64,000 nt of DNA from Bradyrhizobium sp. SRS-191. Its GTDB lineage: Bacteria; Pseudomonadota; Alphaproteobacteria; Rhizobiales; Xanthobacteraceae. A program made the translations under genes and the position numbers. Location: positions 1 through 64,000 of the forward strand of contig NZ_JANBVS010000010.1 of the NCBI RefSeq assembly GCF_024586915.1, read 5' to 3'. The notes beneath the pieces were generated by a model. It did not search any database. It was given only the letters and a program-made list of their open reading frames with translations, and had not been told where the DNA came from. Position 1 is the first letter of the stretch; the number at the start of each line of letters is the position of its first letter. Positions 35,801 through 47,800 of this stretch are shown piece by piece.

Positions 35801-38800
35801 CCCAGCATCAGCGTGATCGTGTCGCCCGGCTGGCCCGAGCCCTGCAGCTCGATAACGCCGTGATCCGCGGCGATCCCGATTTGGATGATGCCCGTGACCG
35901 GAGCCGGATCGACATACATGGCGAAGCTCGCCGACGGCGCGCTGACGTCGGCGCTGGCCGCATCGGTGGCGGTCAGCATGTGAGCTCCGTTCGCGAGCGC
36001 CGCCGTGGTGGTGATGGTGAAGGTGCCGTCGGCGGCAACGACACCCGTGCCGATCGGACTCGCGCCGCCATCGGCGTAGAGCGTGATGGTCTCGCCGGCA
36101 TGCTGACCGGTGCCCTTGACGATGAAGGCATGGCTCGCGTCGACCTGCGTGGCGACCAGCGGCACGATCGATGTGATGACCGGCGCCCGCGGCGTCACGT
36201 CGATCGCAACGCCGGTGGAGATCGCGCTCGTCAGATTGTCGCCGTTGGTCTCGGTCGTGGTGATGACATGATGGCCGCCGGGCGCATCGACGCTGAAAGC
36301 GAAATGCCCGGTCTGATCGACCACGGCTGAGCCCAGCAGCGTCGTGCCGTCGGCATAGACCTTGATGGTCTCTCCGGCCTCGCCCGTGCCCTGGAGCTGG
36401 ATGGTCTGCGGCGCCGTCGCGATCACGGCCGAGATGACCGGCGCGGTCGGCAGGACGGCGACGTTGCTCGCGGCGGAGAGCAGGCTGGTCAGGCCGTTGG
36501 CATCCGTTGCCGTCGCCCGCAAGGCATGGATGCCATCGGCGAACGTCGCGCTGGTGACGATGTCGAACACGCCGGCGCCATTGGCGACGCCGGAGCCCAC
36601 CACCGTGCTGCCCTCGTAGAGCGTAACGGTGCTGCCCGCCAGCGCCGTGCCCTTGACCTCGACGGTGCCGCCGTTGACGCGCTGGCCGACGATCGCACTG
36701 ATCGCAGGCGCCAGCGGATCGACGTGGAAGGCAACCGCCGATGACTGGCCACTCACGAAGTTCGCGGCATCCTGGGCCGTCGCCACCAGGGCGTAGACGC
36801 CATGCCCCAAGGGCGCCGCTGCCGTGATGTCGAAGAGCCCGTTGGCATTGGTGCTGCCGGAGCCGATGTACTGGCCATTGGCAAACAGGTTGATCCGGAT
36901 GTTGGCCTCGGCGCTGCCCGTCACCTCGATCCTGCCGCCGTCGACCGGTTGACCGACGACACCCGAAATGAGCGGCGCCTGCGGAACGACGTCGAACGCG
37001 ACGACATTCGACGGCAGGCTAACGACGCCGTCCGCGTCGGTCTCGGTGGCGTTGAGCGTGTAGTGGCCGTCGGCAAGGTGCGGCGTGACGAAATCGTAGT
37101 TGCCGTTGGAATCGGTCGTGGTGGTGTAGCTCACCGAGCTGCCGCCGGGACCGCTGAGATGCAGCGTGACGGTCTGGTTCGGCTCGCCGCTGCCCTGCAG
37201 ATGCACGCCGACATTATTGGCCAGCACCGCCTGCCCCGGCGCGAGCGCGAGCGATGGCGCGAGCGGCAGCACGTCGACGATCAGCGGCGCGGTGGTCAGC
37301 GTCTGGCCTCCGCCCGTCTGCGTGGCCGTAAAGACGTATTCGCCGTCAGCGATCGCGGCCGTGGTGAAGGTGAAATGCCCGCCAGCATTCGGCGTGGCGG
37401 TGCCGACCTGGTTGCCGTCGACGAAGATCGCAATGCTGCTGCCCGGCATGCCCGTGCCGCTGAGTACGACCTGATTGCCGTTCTGCGGCTGACCGACGAG
37501 GACGATCTTCGGCGCGATCGTGTCCGTGACCGCGACGCCGCCATTATAGGCCGCTACACTGAATTGAGCGGTCGAGTAATCGACGGCCGGATCGAGGTGG
37601 AGCTGCACGGTATGCGTGCCGTCGCTCACCGTGAGCACATTGCCGGCGCCGAGCGTCGCGGTGGCGTTCGCGGCGAAGCCCGCGAGCTTGATGGTGTCGC
37701 CGGGCAGGAAGCCGTCGATCTGGTTGGACGGCGTATCGCCCTGATCGATGATCAGCGTGGCCATCGCACCTTGCGCGAAGGTGATGTGTCCGCTGCCGAC
37801 CGCGCCGACGGCACCGAGCTCGATCACGCCGTGATCGGCGAGCTGCGCGCCGCCATCGATGGTGCTGGCGGTGTCCAACGACAGGAAGCCGTTGTTTGAC
37901 ACGCCGAAATGACCGCTGCCTTGCAGGCTCTTCGTCAGCGTGTAGCTCGCCGCGCCTGACACTGTCAGGGAGTCGTTGACGAGCGCCCCATTGATCGTCA
38001 GCGTGCCGCCGCCGTCGACCGCGATCGTCGTCGCCTTGACATCGCCGAGCACGACGCTGCCGGCGCCCGCGATGTGAAGCACGCCGGTCATGGCGCCGGC
38101 GATCGAATCCGAGATGGTCAGCGTCTTGCCGGCATCCGGCGCCAGCGTGACGTTGTCCGACGCGGCGAACAGACCGGCGCCGAGGCCCGTGCCGTTTCCG
38201 CCGTTGTTCCCACCCATGCCGCCCAGTCCGCCGCGGACATAGTTTCCGGACACCGAACTGCCGCCAGCAATGATCAGCGAGCCGCCCGCTGCGACGAAGA
38301 TGCCGCCACCGAGCCCCGCACCGCCGCCGCCACCGCCGCCGACGAGCCCACCGACATAGACCGGGTTTCCGCCGTTGCCCGCACCGTAGCCGCCCGAACC
38401 ACCGGCGTAGCTGGATGGATTTTGAAAATGCACGACGTGGCCATAGCCACCGCCACCGCCGCCGCCAAAACCGCCATTGGCTCCGTGGTGGCCACTCATC
38501 GCACCGCCGCCGGTGCCGCCCGATTGATAGCCTTGTCCGTCGACCGCACCACCACCGCCAGCATAGGCCGCTCTGGTGCCACCGCCGTTGACGTTTCCGC
38601 CGTTGCCACCGATGGCGCCGTCCTGACTGATGATGACGTCCTTGATCGTGGCCGAGGCCCCGCTCGCGATGAAGAACGCGCCGCCGGCGCCGAGACCGCC
38701 ACCGCCACCACCGCCGCTGCCGCCGTATCGCGTGCCGACCGTGCTGAAGCCGCCGTCCTGGCCACGCTGGACGAGATGCTGCATCGTGAGATCGGAGAAC

Positions 38801-41800
38801 GTCGCATCTCCCGAACGCAGATAGAAACCGCCGAAGCTGTTGCCGCCGTCGATGCTGTGGCCGTTGCCCTCGAATGTCAGCGTATCGCCTGCGCCGAGCG
38901 CAATCAGCGGCAGGTTGGCCGACAGCGTGATGTCGGCGGTCAGGTTGATGATGTAGTGCGTATTGATGGAGGCGAGCGTGCCGGAATTCAGCGCGCCGAT
39001 GACGCCGGCCAGGTCGGCAGACGACGCCACGTTGAAGCTCGGCTCCGTGTTGTCGGTCAGAACGGTGCTGCCGCCCGCGCCCGCCGGCGCAAAGGTCAGG
39101 TGGCCGCTCGCATCGGTGGCGCCATCGAACAGGTGGCCGTGGGTCACGATCGTCAGCGTGTCGCCGACGGCGAGATTGAAGCTCGGGAAATTGGCCGTCA
39201 GCGGCAGATCGGCGGTCAGGTGGATGACGTAATGCGTGTTGGCGCTCGACAGCAGTCCGCCGACACTGATGGCGGAGGACGCCGTCAGCAATCCGCTGAT
39301 CGAGCCGACATCGAAGGTCGGCACGGCGTCCCCGGTCAGCACCGTGCTGCCGCCCGCGCCCGTCGCCGCGAAGGTGAAGTCGCCGCCCGCGCCGTTGCTG
39401 GCGCCATCGAGCAGATGGCCGTGGGTCGCGACCGTGAGCGTCGAGCCGCTGGCCAGCTTGATCGGCGGCAGCCCGGTGGTCGCCCCGATGTCGGCGGTTA
39501 AGTTGATGACGTAGTGCGTGTTGCTGCTCGACAGCAGGCCGCCGGTGTCGAGGGCCGCGACGGCGTTCCCCAGATCGCCGGCGGATGTGACGTTGAAGAT
39601 CGGCTCGGCGCCGCCGGTCAGCACCGTGCTGCCGCCCGGGCCGGTCGCCGCAAAGGTGAAGTCGCTGCCCGTCCCGTTGATGGCGCCGTCGAACAGATGG
39701 CCGTTGGTATGAACCGTCAGCGTATTGCCGGGGTCGAGCGTGACCGCCGGCAGGCCCGCGTTCCCGGCAATGTCGGCGGTGACGTTGACGACATAGTTGA
39801 TGCCGCCGACCAGCCCGATCGCGTCGGTATCGATCGCATTGACCACTCCGCCCAACGTTCCGGCCGACTCCACATTGTAGAAGGGCGCGATGGTCAGCGT
39901 CCCGGAACCGGTATGGACGACGCTCTGGCTGCCGAAGAAGGCGCCCGACAGGGTGACGTCACCTGAACCGGCGACGTTGATCGTCTGGCTTCCCAGGTCG
40001 AAGCCTCCGGAGAAAACGATATCTCCCGGGCCGGATATATTGATTGTGCCGTTGCCGCCGAACGAGTTGGCCACGGAGAGCAACTCGCCGGCCGGCGGAG
40101 CAATATTGAGAGTGCTGCCGTCGAGCCAGATGGCGGAGCCGAAAACGGCCGTATCGCCGGAGAAGGAGCCGGCGCCGAGGGTCAACGAACTGCCGGCACC
40201 GACAACGCTATCAACACGGATCGCACCGCCAAGGCCTCCCGGTGCCTGATTTCCGACGAAGGTCACATCGGACACTTCAGCCGACGTTCCCGGGGCCATG
40301 TACAGACCGCTGCCGTTGCCTTTGGTTTGCGCGAGCGTCAGGTCGCTGAGCGACAGACTTCCGGATTGCAGATAGAACGCGGAATAGTTGGCGATGCCGT
40401 TCAAGGCGCCGCTGATCGTATGGCCGTTGCCGACGACGGACAGGCTGTCGCCGCTGGCGAGGTAGATCACCGGCAAGTTCCCGCTCAGGGCAATGTCGCC
40501 GGTCAGGTCGATCTCATAGTGGGTATTGGCCAGCGAATAGGCCCCGCCGATGTCGATCTCGGCGATAATCTTGGCAAACTCCGCGGCCGTGCTCGCGGTA
40601 AACACCGGAATGTGCCCAAGCCGCACGAAGGTGCCGCCCGCGCCGTCCGCAACGATGACCGGCGCGTCCGATGCCAGATCCTGCGACGGATCGAAATGCA
40701 GCGTGCCGAGCGTCGTGCTGCCAGACGTCAACGCATAGGCGTTGTTGCCGAGCGAGCTGATCCCCGTCGCGGCGACGCCGGCGAGATCGATGATGTCGCC
40801 ATCCGCCATGCCGTAGAACGTCGTGGTGGGGACGCCGCTGCTGATCTTCAGCACGGTCTGGGGCATGCCGAACGTAATGGCGCCGCTCCCCGTAACCGCG
40901 CCGCCGATGACCACCGACGTGCTGTCGAGCTTGATATTGCCGTTGTCCGTGACTGTCTTGATGCTGCCGCCGGCGAGATCGAGCGTGGCGCCGGACATGA
41001 CGGTCGTGCCGCCCGTGTAGCTGTTGGCCGCGGCCAATTTGATCGTCCCTGCGCCGCTGATGACGACGGCCCCGCTGTTGCCGCTGCCGGCATCGACAAT
41101 GGCGCTGGAGATCGTCGAGGACTGTCCCGCAGAGGCGGACAGAGTGAGCGTATTGTTGCCCTCGACCAGGGCGCCCCAGGACGGCGCGTTGCCGATCGAC
41201 AGGTCCTTCAGGGTGACGCCTGCCGAATTGTCGATCAAGCCGACATGCGTGTTCGCACCGTCGAGATCGAACCCGGCGCCGTCGATGAGAAGCGTGCTGC
41301 CGGTGCTGCCGAGATTGATGGCCCCGAGCTGGCCGGGGAGCGACGCCAGCGAGATGTCGCTGGTGAAGGTGATCTTGTAGGCTGTCTGGCTCTGGGAATA
41401 GTTGACACCACCCTGGCTGATGGCCGCGAGCGCCGCGTTGAGGTCCGCCGCCGAGCCAACCAGGAACGTGGTCTGGATCGCGCTGAGCAGCGTCCCGCCC
41501 TGGCCATCCGATTTCAAGCCGACGGTCAGGCCGGTCTGTGTCGGATCGAAATTTAGCGTGCCGACGGTCGAGCCGGCGGAATTCTTCAAGGTCAGGACAT
41601 TGTGGGTGTCGAGTGAAGCGCTGGCAGCCGCGACGCCTCTGAGATCGATGGCGTCGCCGAAGGTGAATCCCTTGATCGTCTTGGACAGCGAGCCCGTCAG
41701 GATCACCGCTGTCGCGGTATCGCCGCTGCCGAAGCTGAATGTGCCGCTGCCGGACACCGAGGCGAAGGTGAACGTGCCGTTGGCGTCGAGCGCAATCGCG

Positions 41801-44800
41801 CCACCGGAATCCACGCCGCCTGCAAAGCTGCTCGCGGCGTTGAGATTCAAGGTGCCGACATCGTGGACGACCTGGCTGAACGTCGTCGAGACGTTGACGT
41901 TCATCGTGCCGTTGTTGGTGACGAAATTGGCGAACGTGCCCCCGCCGCTCCAGTTGAACGTCCCATTGACGGTGAGGGCGCCCGTGCCGACCGTGCCGCC
42001 AGCGTCGACCGCGAGCGTCGCGCCGGAATCGACGATGGTCGTCCCGGAATAGCTGTTGGTGGCCGCGAAGTGCACCACGCCCGCGCCGCCGATTTCGACG
42101 CTGCCGGTGCCGGCATTGGCGCCAGTGCCGCCGCTCCCGGTCTGGTCGGCGATGCCACTCGCGATGGTCAGCGAGTCGCCCGCTTGCGGCGCGAAGTGGA
42201 TGGTGTCGTTGCCCTGGATGAAGATGCCGGAGCCGAGCCCTTGGCCATCTTGGCCTCCTTGGCTCCCGTTGCGGCCGCCGGCGCCCCCGGCAACGGAATT
42301 GCCCGACAGCGATCCGCCGGCGAAGGTCAGCGACCCACCCTGCTCGACGAAGATGGCGCCGCCGGCGCCGAGACCGCCGCCGCCGCCGACTCCGGAGCCG
42401 CCATTGCCGGCGCCGAAGCCGCCCGCACCGCCGGCCTGGCCGAATGCACTGCGGCCGCCGCCGCCGCCGAAGCCGCCGGCCCCGCCGAGCCCGCCCCCCG
42501 AGTAGCCTTGGTTCATGGCCCCGGCACCACCGCCGCCACCGAAGCCGCCATTGCCCCCGTTCGTGTTGGCGTTATAGAGACCGAACGACCCGTGGAGGCC
42601 GCCGCCGCCGCCACCGCCGAAGCCACCGCTCTGGGCCACACTGGCGACGCCCCAGCCAGCCGGCGGGCCAGACCCGGCCGACCCCACGCTGCCGTGGATA
42701 TACTGAACGAAGTAGCCCTTGTATCCGACAAGGACATTGCCGTTCTGGCCGAATAAGCCGCCGATGTGGTTGGTGTTGCCGACGACTTGAGGCGCCGCTC
42801 TGCTCCCGCTTGCCGCACTTGCGTAGCCGGCGTGTCCGCCGACGCCGAGACCGAGGGTCCCGCCGGAACCGCCACCGTTCTCATACGCGAACTCCGACTG
42901 CCACGGCAGCGAGTAGGACGTCGCATGCAGATTGCTGTTGTAGTAGACGTATGATCGCCCGAACTTCGCCCTGTACAGGCCTGGGCCGGCATCATGGCCC
43001 GCGGTCCCCATGCCGCCGCCGCCGCCGGCGACCGACGTATAAATTCCTTCGCGGCTCGTCCGTCCGCCGCCATTGCCGCCGATCGCACGATCGCCGGTGA
43101 AGTTCACGTTGCTGACCGAGGCGGTCGCCCCGGTGCCGACGAACAATCCGCCGCCGAGTCCGGCGCCACCGCCGCCGCCGGGATTGCCGCCCGCCCCGCC
43201 CTGCGCGACGGTGTTGTTGATGTCGAGATTATCGAGCGCGACATTGCCGCCGAACACGAACAGGCCGCGATAGGCGCCGCCGCCGTCCAGCGCATGGCCC
43301 GCGCCGTGGATCACGAGCGAGCTGCCGCTCGCCAGGTTGATCGCGGACAGATTGGTGCCGAGGGAGGCGATCGAAATGTCGGCGGCGAGCTCGATCGAAT
43401 AGTTGCTGTTGGCGGCGGCGGCCGAGCCGCCCTGGCTGACCGCCACCAGCGCCGCATTCAGCTCGGCCGCGTTGTGGACGGTGTAGACGTTGGACGGCCT
43501 GATGAAGGTGCCGCCGGCGCCGTCGCTCGCGAAGGAAAAGCCATAGGTCGGCCCGCTGAAATGCAGGCTGGCGTTGTGGACGCCGTCGCTGACCGACAGC
43601 ACGCCGGTCCCGGCATTGAATGACTGCGAGAACTGCCCGGAATTGTAGTTGATCCCCGCGAGGTCGATCGTGTCGCTGACGGCGCTGAAGCCTGCGATCG
43701 AACCGGCAAAGCTCGCGGGTGCGTCGATCTTGAGCACGCCGGGCGAACTGCTGAAGCTCACCGTCTGTCCCGCCGCCACGGCGCCGCCGAACTCGACGGT
43801 GCCGTTCTCGCCGACCGTGACCGCGCCGGTCCCGTCGAGATTGCCGGAGACCAGCAGCTTTCCGCCGCTCTCCGCCTTCAACACACCCGCGTTGCTGACG
43901 CTGCCGGCCAGGTTGAGAGTACCGGCCTCGGCGTCGATGATCCCGGTGTTGGTGAGCGCGGTGGAGATCGCAGTGGTGCCAGCGCCGACCTTGTCGTAGC
44001 TGCCGGCGATATTGACCGTGCCGGTGCCGGCGCTGGAGGAGATGTTGAAGGCCGCGCCGCTGGCGGACGCGTCGGTGAAGGTGACGCCGGCATCGATCTT
44101 GAGCACCGCGCCATTGTTGAGACGTAGCGTGTCGCCGGCAAACGCCCCGGTCTGGGCGGAGCCATGCAGTTCGAACGTCCGGCCCTCGAGCGTGAATGTC
44201 TCGTTGTTGGCATCGAAGAATGTCGCCAGGCCATTCACGACCGTGGCGCCGCTGCCGCTCTCGGTGCCGCCGGTGAACGTCGCGCCGTTGGCGTCGATCA
44301 GCGTTCCCGAGCCGGACATCGTGCCGCCCGACTGGCTCAGGCTGTGGATCGTCTCGGAGACGCTGCCGAGATCGATGTTGCTGGTGATGACGAAGTCGCT
44401 GCTGACGGCGACGTTGACGGTCATCCCCGCCGAGCTCAGGCTGCCGTCGGTTGCCGTGACCGTGAAGCTTGCTGAGAGAGTCTGGGTGGCGTCCTGGACA
44501 AAGACCACCTGCCCCGCGGCAAGCTGCCCTTGCGTGAAGCTCGAGATCGCCACGCCCGGGGCGCCGGCCAGCGCGACATGACCATGCACGGTGCCGCTGA
44601 CGTTGAACGCCAGCTGGCTCGCCGGATTGTCGACATCCGTGACGTTGAGATCGGCGGTCGTGATCGTCGTCGACAGCCCCTGCAGCAGCGCGGCCGATGC
44701 ATCGCCGGACAGGACCGGCGCATCGTCGGTGCCGGCGATCGTGATGGTAACGATCTGCGTACTGCCCCCCGTCGTGGCGACGGTGAAGGTGTCGGTGAGG

Positions 44801-47800
44801 ACGGCGCCCGTATTGAGCGCCTGGACCGCGGAATTGCTGTTGTTTAGCGTATAGGTCCAGACTCCGGATGATGAGAGTTTGTAGCTACCATAGCCGCCGG
44901 TGCTCGCCGTCGCAGCAGTGCTGGCAATGAAGGTTCCCTCGGAGACGGTCAGCCGGCCGGTCGCGATCGGCGTTCCCGGTGTCGTGTTGTTGGCACCGCC
45001 CGCCTCCGTCACCGCGCCGCTGATCGTGCCCGTCACCACCGCCGTATCGTGGGCGCCGTTGATGGTGATCGTCACCAGCTGTGTGGTGCGGTCGATGGTC
45101 GTCACTGTGAACGTGTCGGTCAGCGTGGCGCCGACGTCCAGCGCCTGCACCGTGGCATTGCTGTTGTCGAGCGTATACGTCCACACGCCGCCCGAGGTCA
45201 TGGTGTAGGTGCCGTAGCCGCCCGCGCTCGCGGTTGGCGTTCCAACCGCCGTGAAAGTATTGGCCGGATTGTCGACGTCGCTGTCGGTCAGCGTGCCCAT
45301 CGCGACCGGCGTTCCCGGCGTGCCGTTGTTGATGCCACCCGCCTCGGTCACGGCGCCGCTGGTCGTGCCCGACACCACCGCCGCGTCGTTAGCGCCGTTG
45401 ATGGTGATGGTCACCACCTGCGCGGTGCCGTCGATGGTCGTGACCGTGAAGGTGTCGGTCAGCACAGCCCCGGCGTTGAGCGCCTGGACCGTGGGATTGC
45501 CATTGTCGAGCGCATATGTCCAGACGCCGCCCGAACTCATCGTGTAGGTGCCGTAACCGCCTGCGCTGGCTGTCGGCGTCGCGACGGCGCTGAACGTGTT
45601 GGCCGCATTGTCGACGTCGCTGTCGGTCAGCGTGCCGGTCGCGGTCGGTGTCCCCGGCGTGCCGTTGCCGACGCCGCCCGCTTCGCTCACTGCACCGCTC
45701 GTCGTTCCCGAAACCACTGCGGCGTCGTTGACGCCGTTGATCGTGATCGTCACCACCTGCGCCGTGCCGTCGATGGTCGTCACCGTGAATGTGTCGGTCA
45801 GCACGGCACCGGCATTGAGCGCCTGCACCGCGCCGTTGCCGTCATCGAGATGATAGGTCCAGGACCCGCCTGAGGTCATGGTGTAGGTGCCGTAGCCGCC
45901 GGCACTGGCCGTGGGCGTCGCGACCGCGGTGAAGGTGTTGGCCGGATTGTCGACGTCGGTATCGGTCAGCACGCCGGTCGCCGTCGGCATTCCCGCCGTC
46001 GCGTTGTTCACGCCGCCGGCCTCGGTGACCGCGCCGCTGCTGACGCCGGAGATCACCGCGGGGTCGTTCACCGCCGTCACCGTGATGCTGACGGTGGTTA
46101 TGCCGGAATCCGCGAGGCCGTCATTGGCCTTGTAGGTGAAGCTGTCGACGCCGTTGTAGTCGGTCGATGGCGTGTAGGTGAACGAGCCGTCGTGATTCAG
46201 CGCGAGCGTACCGTGGCTCGGCCCGTCGACAAGGATGGCGCTGAGCGCGTCGCCCTCGGCATCGTGATCGTTGGCGAGCACGCCTGCGCTTGGCACGATC
46301 AACGCATTGTCTTCGGCCGTCGTGTAGCTGTCCGCGACCGCCACCGGCGCGTCGTTGGTGCCGTTGATCGTGATGGTCACCGTCTGCGGCGCGCTGGTTC
46401 CGATCCCGTCGCTGACGTCGACGGCGTAGGTGAGCGTCAGCGTCTGGCCCTGCTTCAGGAAGTCCAGATCCGCGGCACCCGGGTGATACATCCAGGCGAT
46501 GTTGGCCGTGCCGCCATTCGACAAATATCCGGCATTGTCGAACGACAAGGCCGCGGCGTCGGCCAGCGCGGCCGCCCCGTGCGGCAGCGTGAAGGCGTGG
46601 CCATCCAGCATCACGGTCGGCGAACTGATGACCGATGCGGTCAACGGATCGCCGGCGTCGAGATCGGTGACCGCGATCGTGCCGGCCAGCGAGACTGTCT
46701 GGGCGTGGGCGTCGGCTGCCTCATCGACCGACGCCGCACCGCCGGTGATGGTCGGCAGGTCGTTGGTGCCGGTGATGGTGATCGAGACGGTCTGCGTGCC
46801 GCTGTCGGTCAGCCCGTCATTCACTCCGACGGTGTAGGTGAGCACGAGCTGCTGTCCTGCCCGCAGGAAATCGAGATTGGCAGCCGACGGATCGTAGCTC
46901 CAGCCGATGCTCGCCGCGCCGCCATTCGACATGACGCCGGTCTGGAACGACAGCGCATGGTCGATCAGCGATGCCGCGCCTGGCGGCAGCGAGAATGCGT
47001 GGCCGTCGAGCGTGACCGCGGGCGAGCCTATGACCGACGCCGTCAGCGTGTCGCCGACGTCGAGATCGGTCATTCCAAGAGCGCCGGTGATCGGCCCGAT
47101 GTCCTGCGCCGAAGCATCGGCAGCTTCGGTCACCGCGCCCGAGCCGCCGCTGGTCAGCACCGGCGCATCCTCCGTGCCGGTCACCGTGACGGTCACGTCC
47201 TGCGTGGTCAGTCCGCCATGACCGTCGCTGATCGTCACCGCATAGATCTCGGTGACGGTCTGGCCCGCCTGCAGGAATTGCACGCTGCTGTTGTCGACTT
47301 GATAGGTCCAGGCGACCTCGCCGCCACCCCCGTGGCTGGTGTCAGCGTCCAGCTGCGGGCTCATCACGCCCAGCGCGAAGCCGCCGGCGTTGCTGGAACT
47401 GACGAGCGCGACCGAGACGGAATGGGTGTCGGTCAGATCGACATCGGCGAAGCCGATGACGCCGCTGGCGTGCAGCTGGCCGTGCGCATCGACGGCGCTG
47501 TCCTCGGTCATCGCGCCCGTCGTCTGAGCGGCGGTGATCACTGGCGCATCGTTGGTGCCGGCGATGGTGACGCTGACGTCGCGGCTCACCGTTCCGCCAT
47601 GGCCATCGCTGACCGTGACCCGGTAGGTCTCGACCACGCTCTCGCCGACGGCCAGGAACTTCACCCTGTTGTCGTCGACGTGGTAGCTCCACGTCGCTTC
47701 GCCGCTGCCGCCGCCGACCGTATCCGTGTCGATCAGCGCGCCCATGGTACCGAGCGCCCCCCCGCCGGGGTCGGTCGTGCTCAGGAACGCGGCCGAGGCC

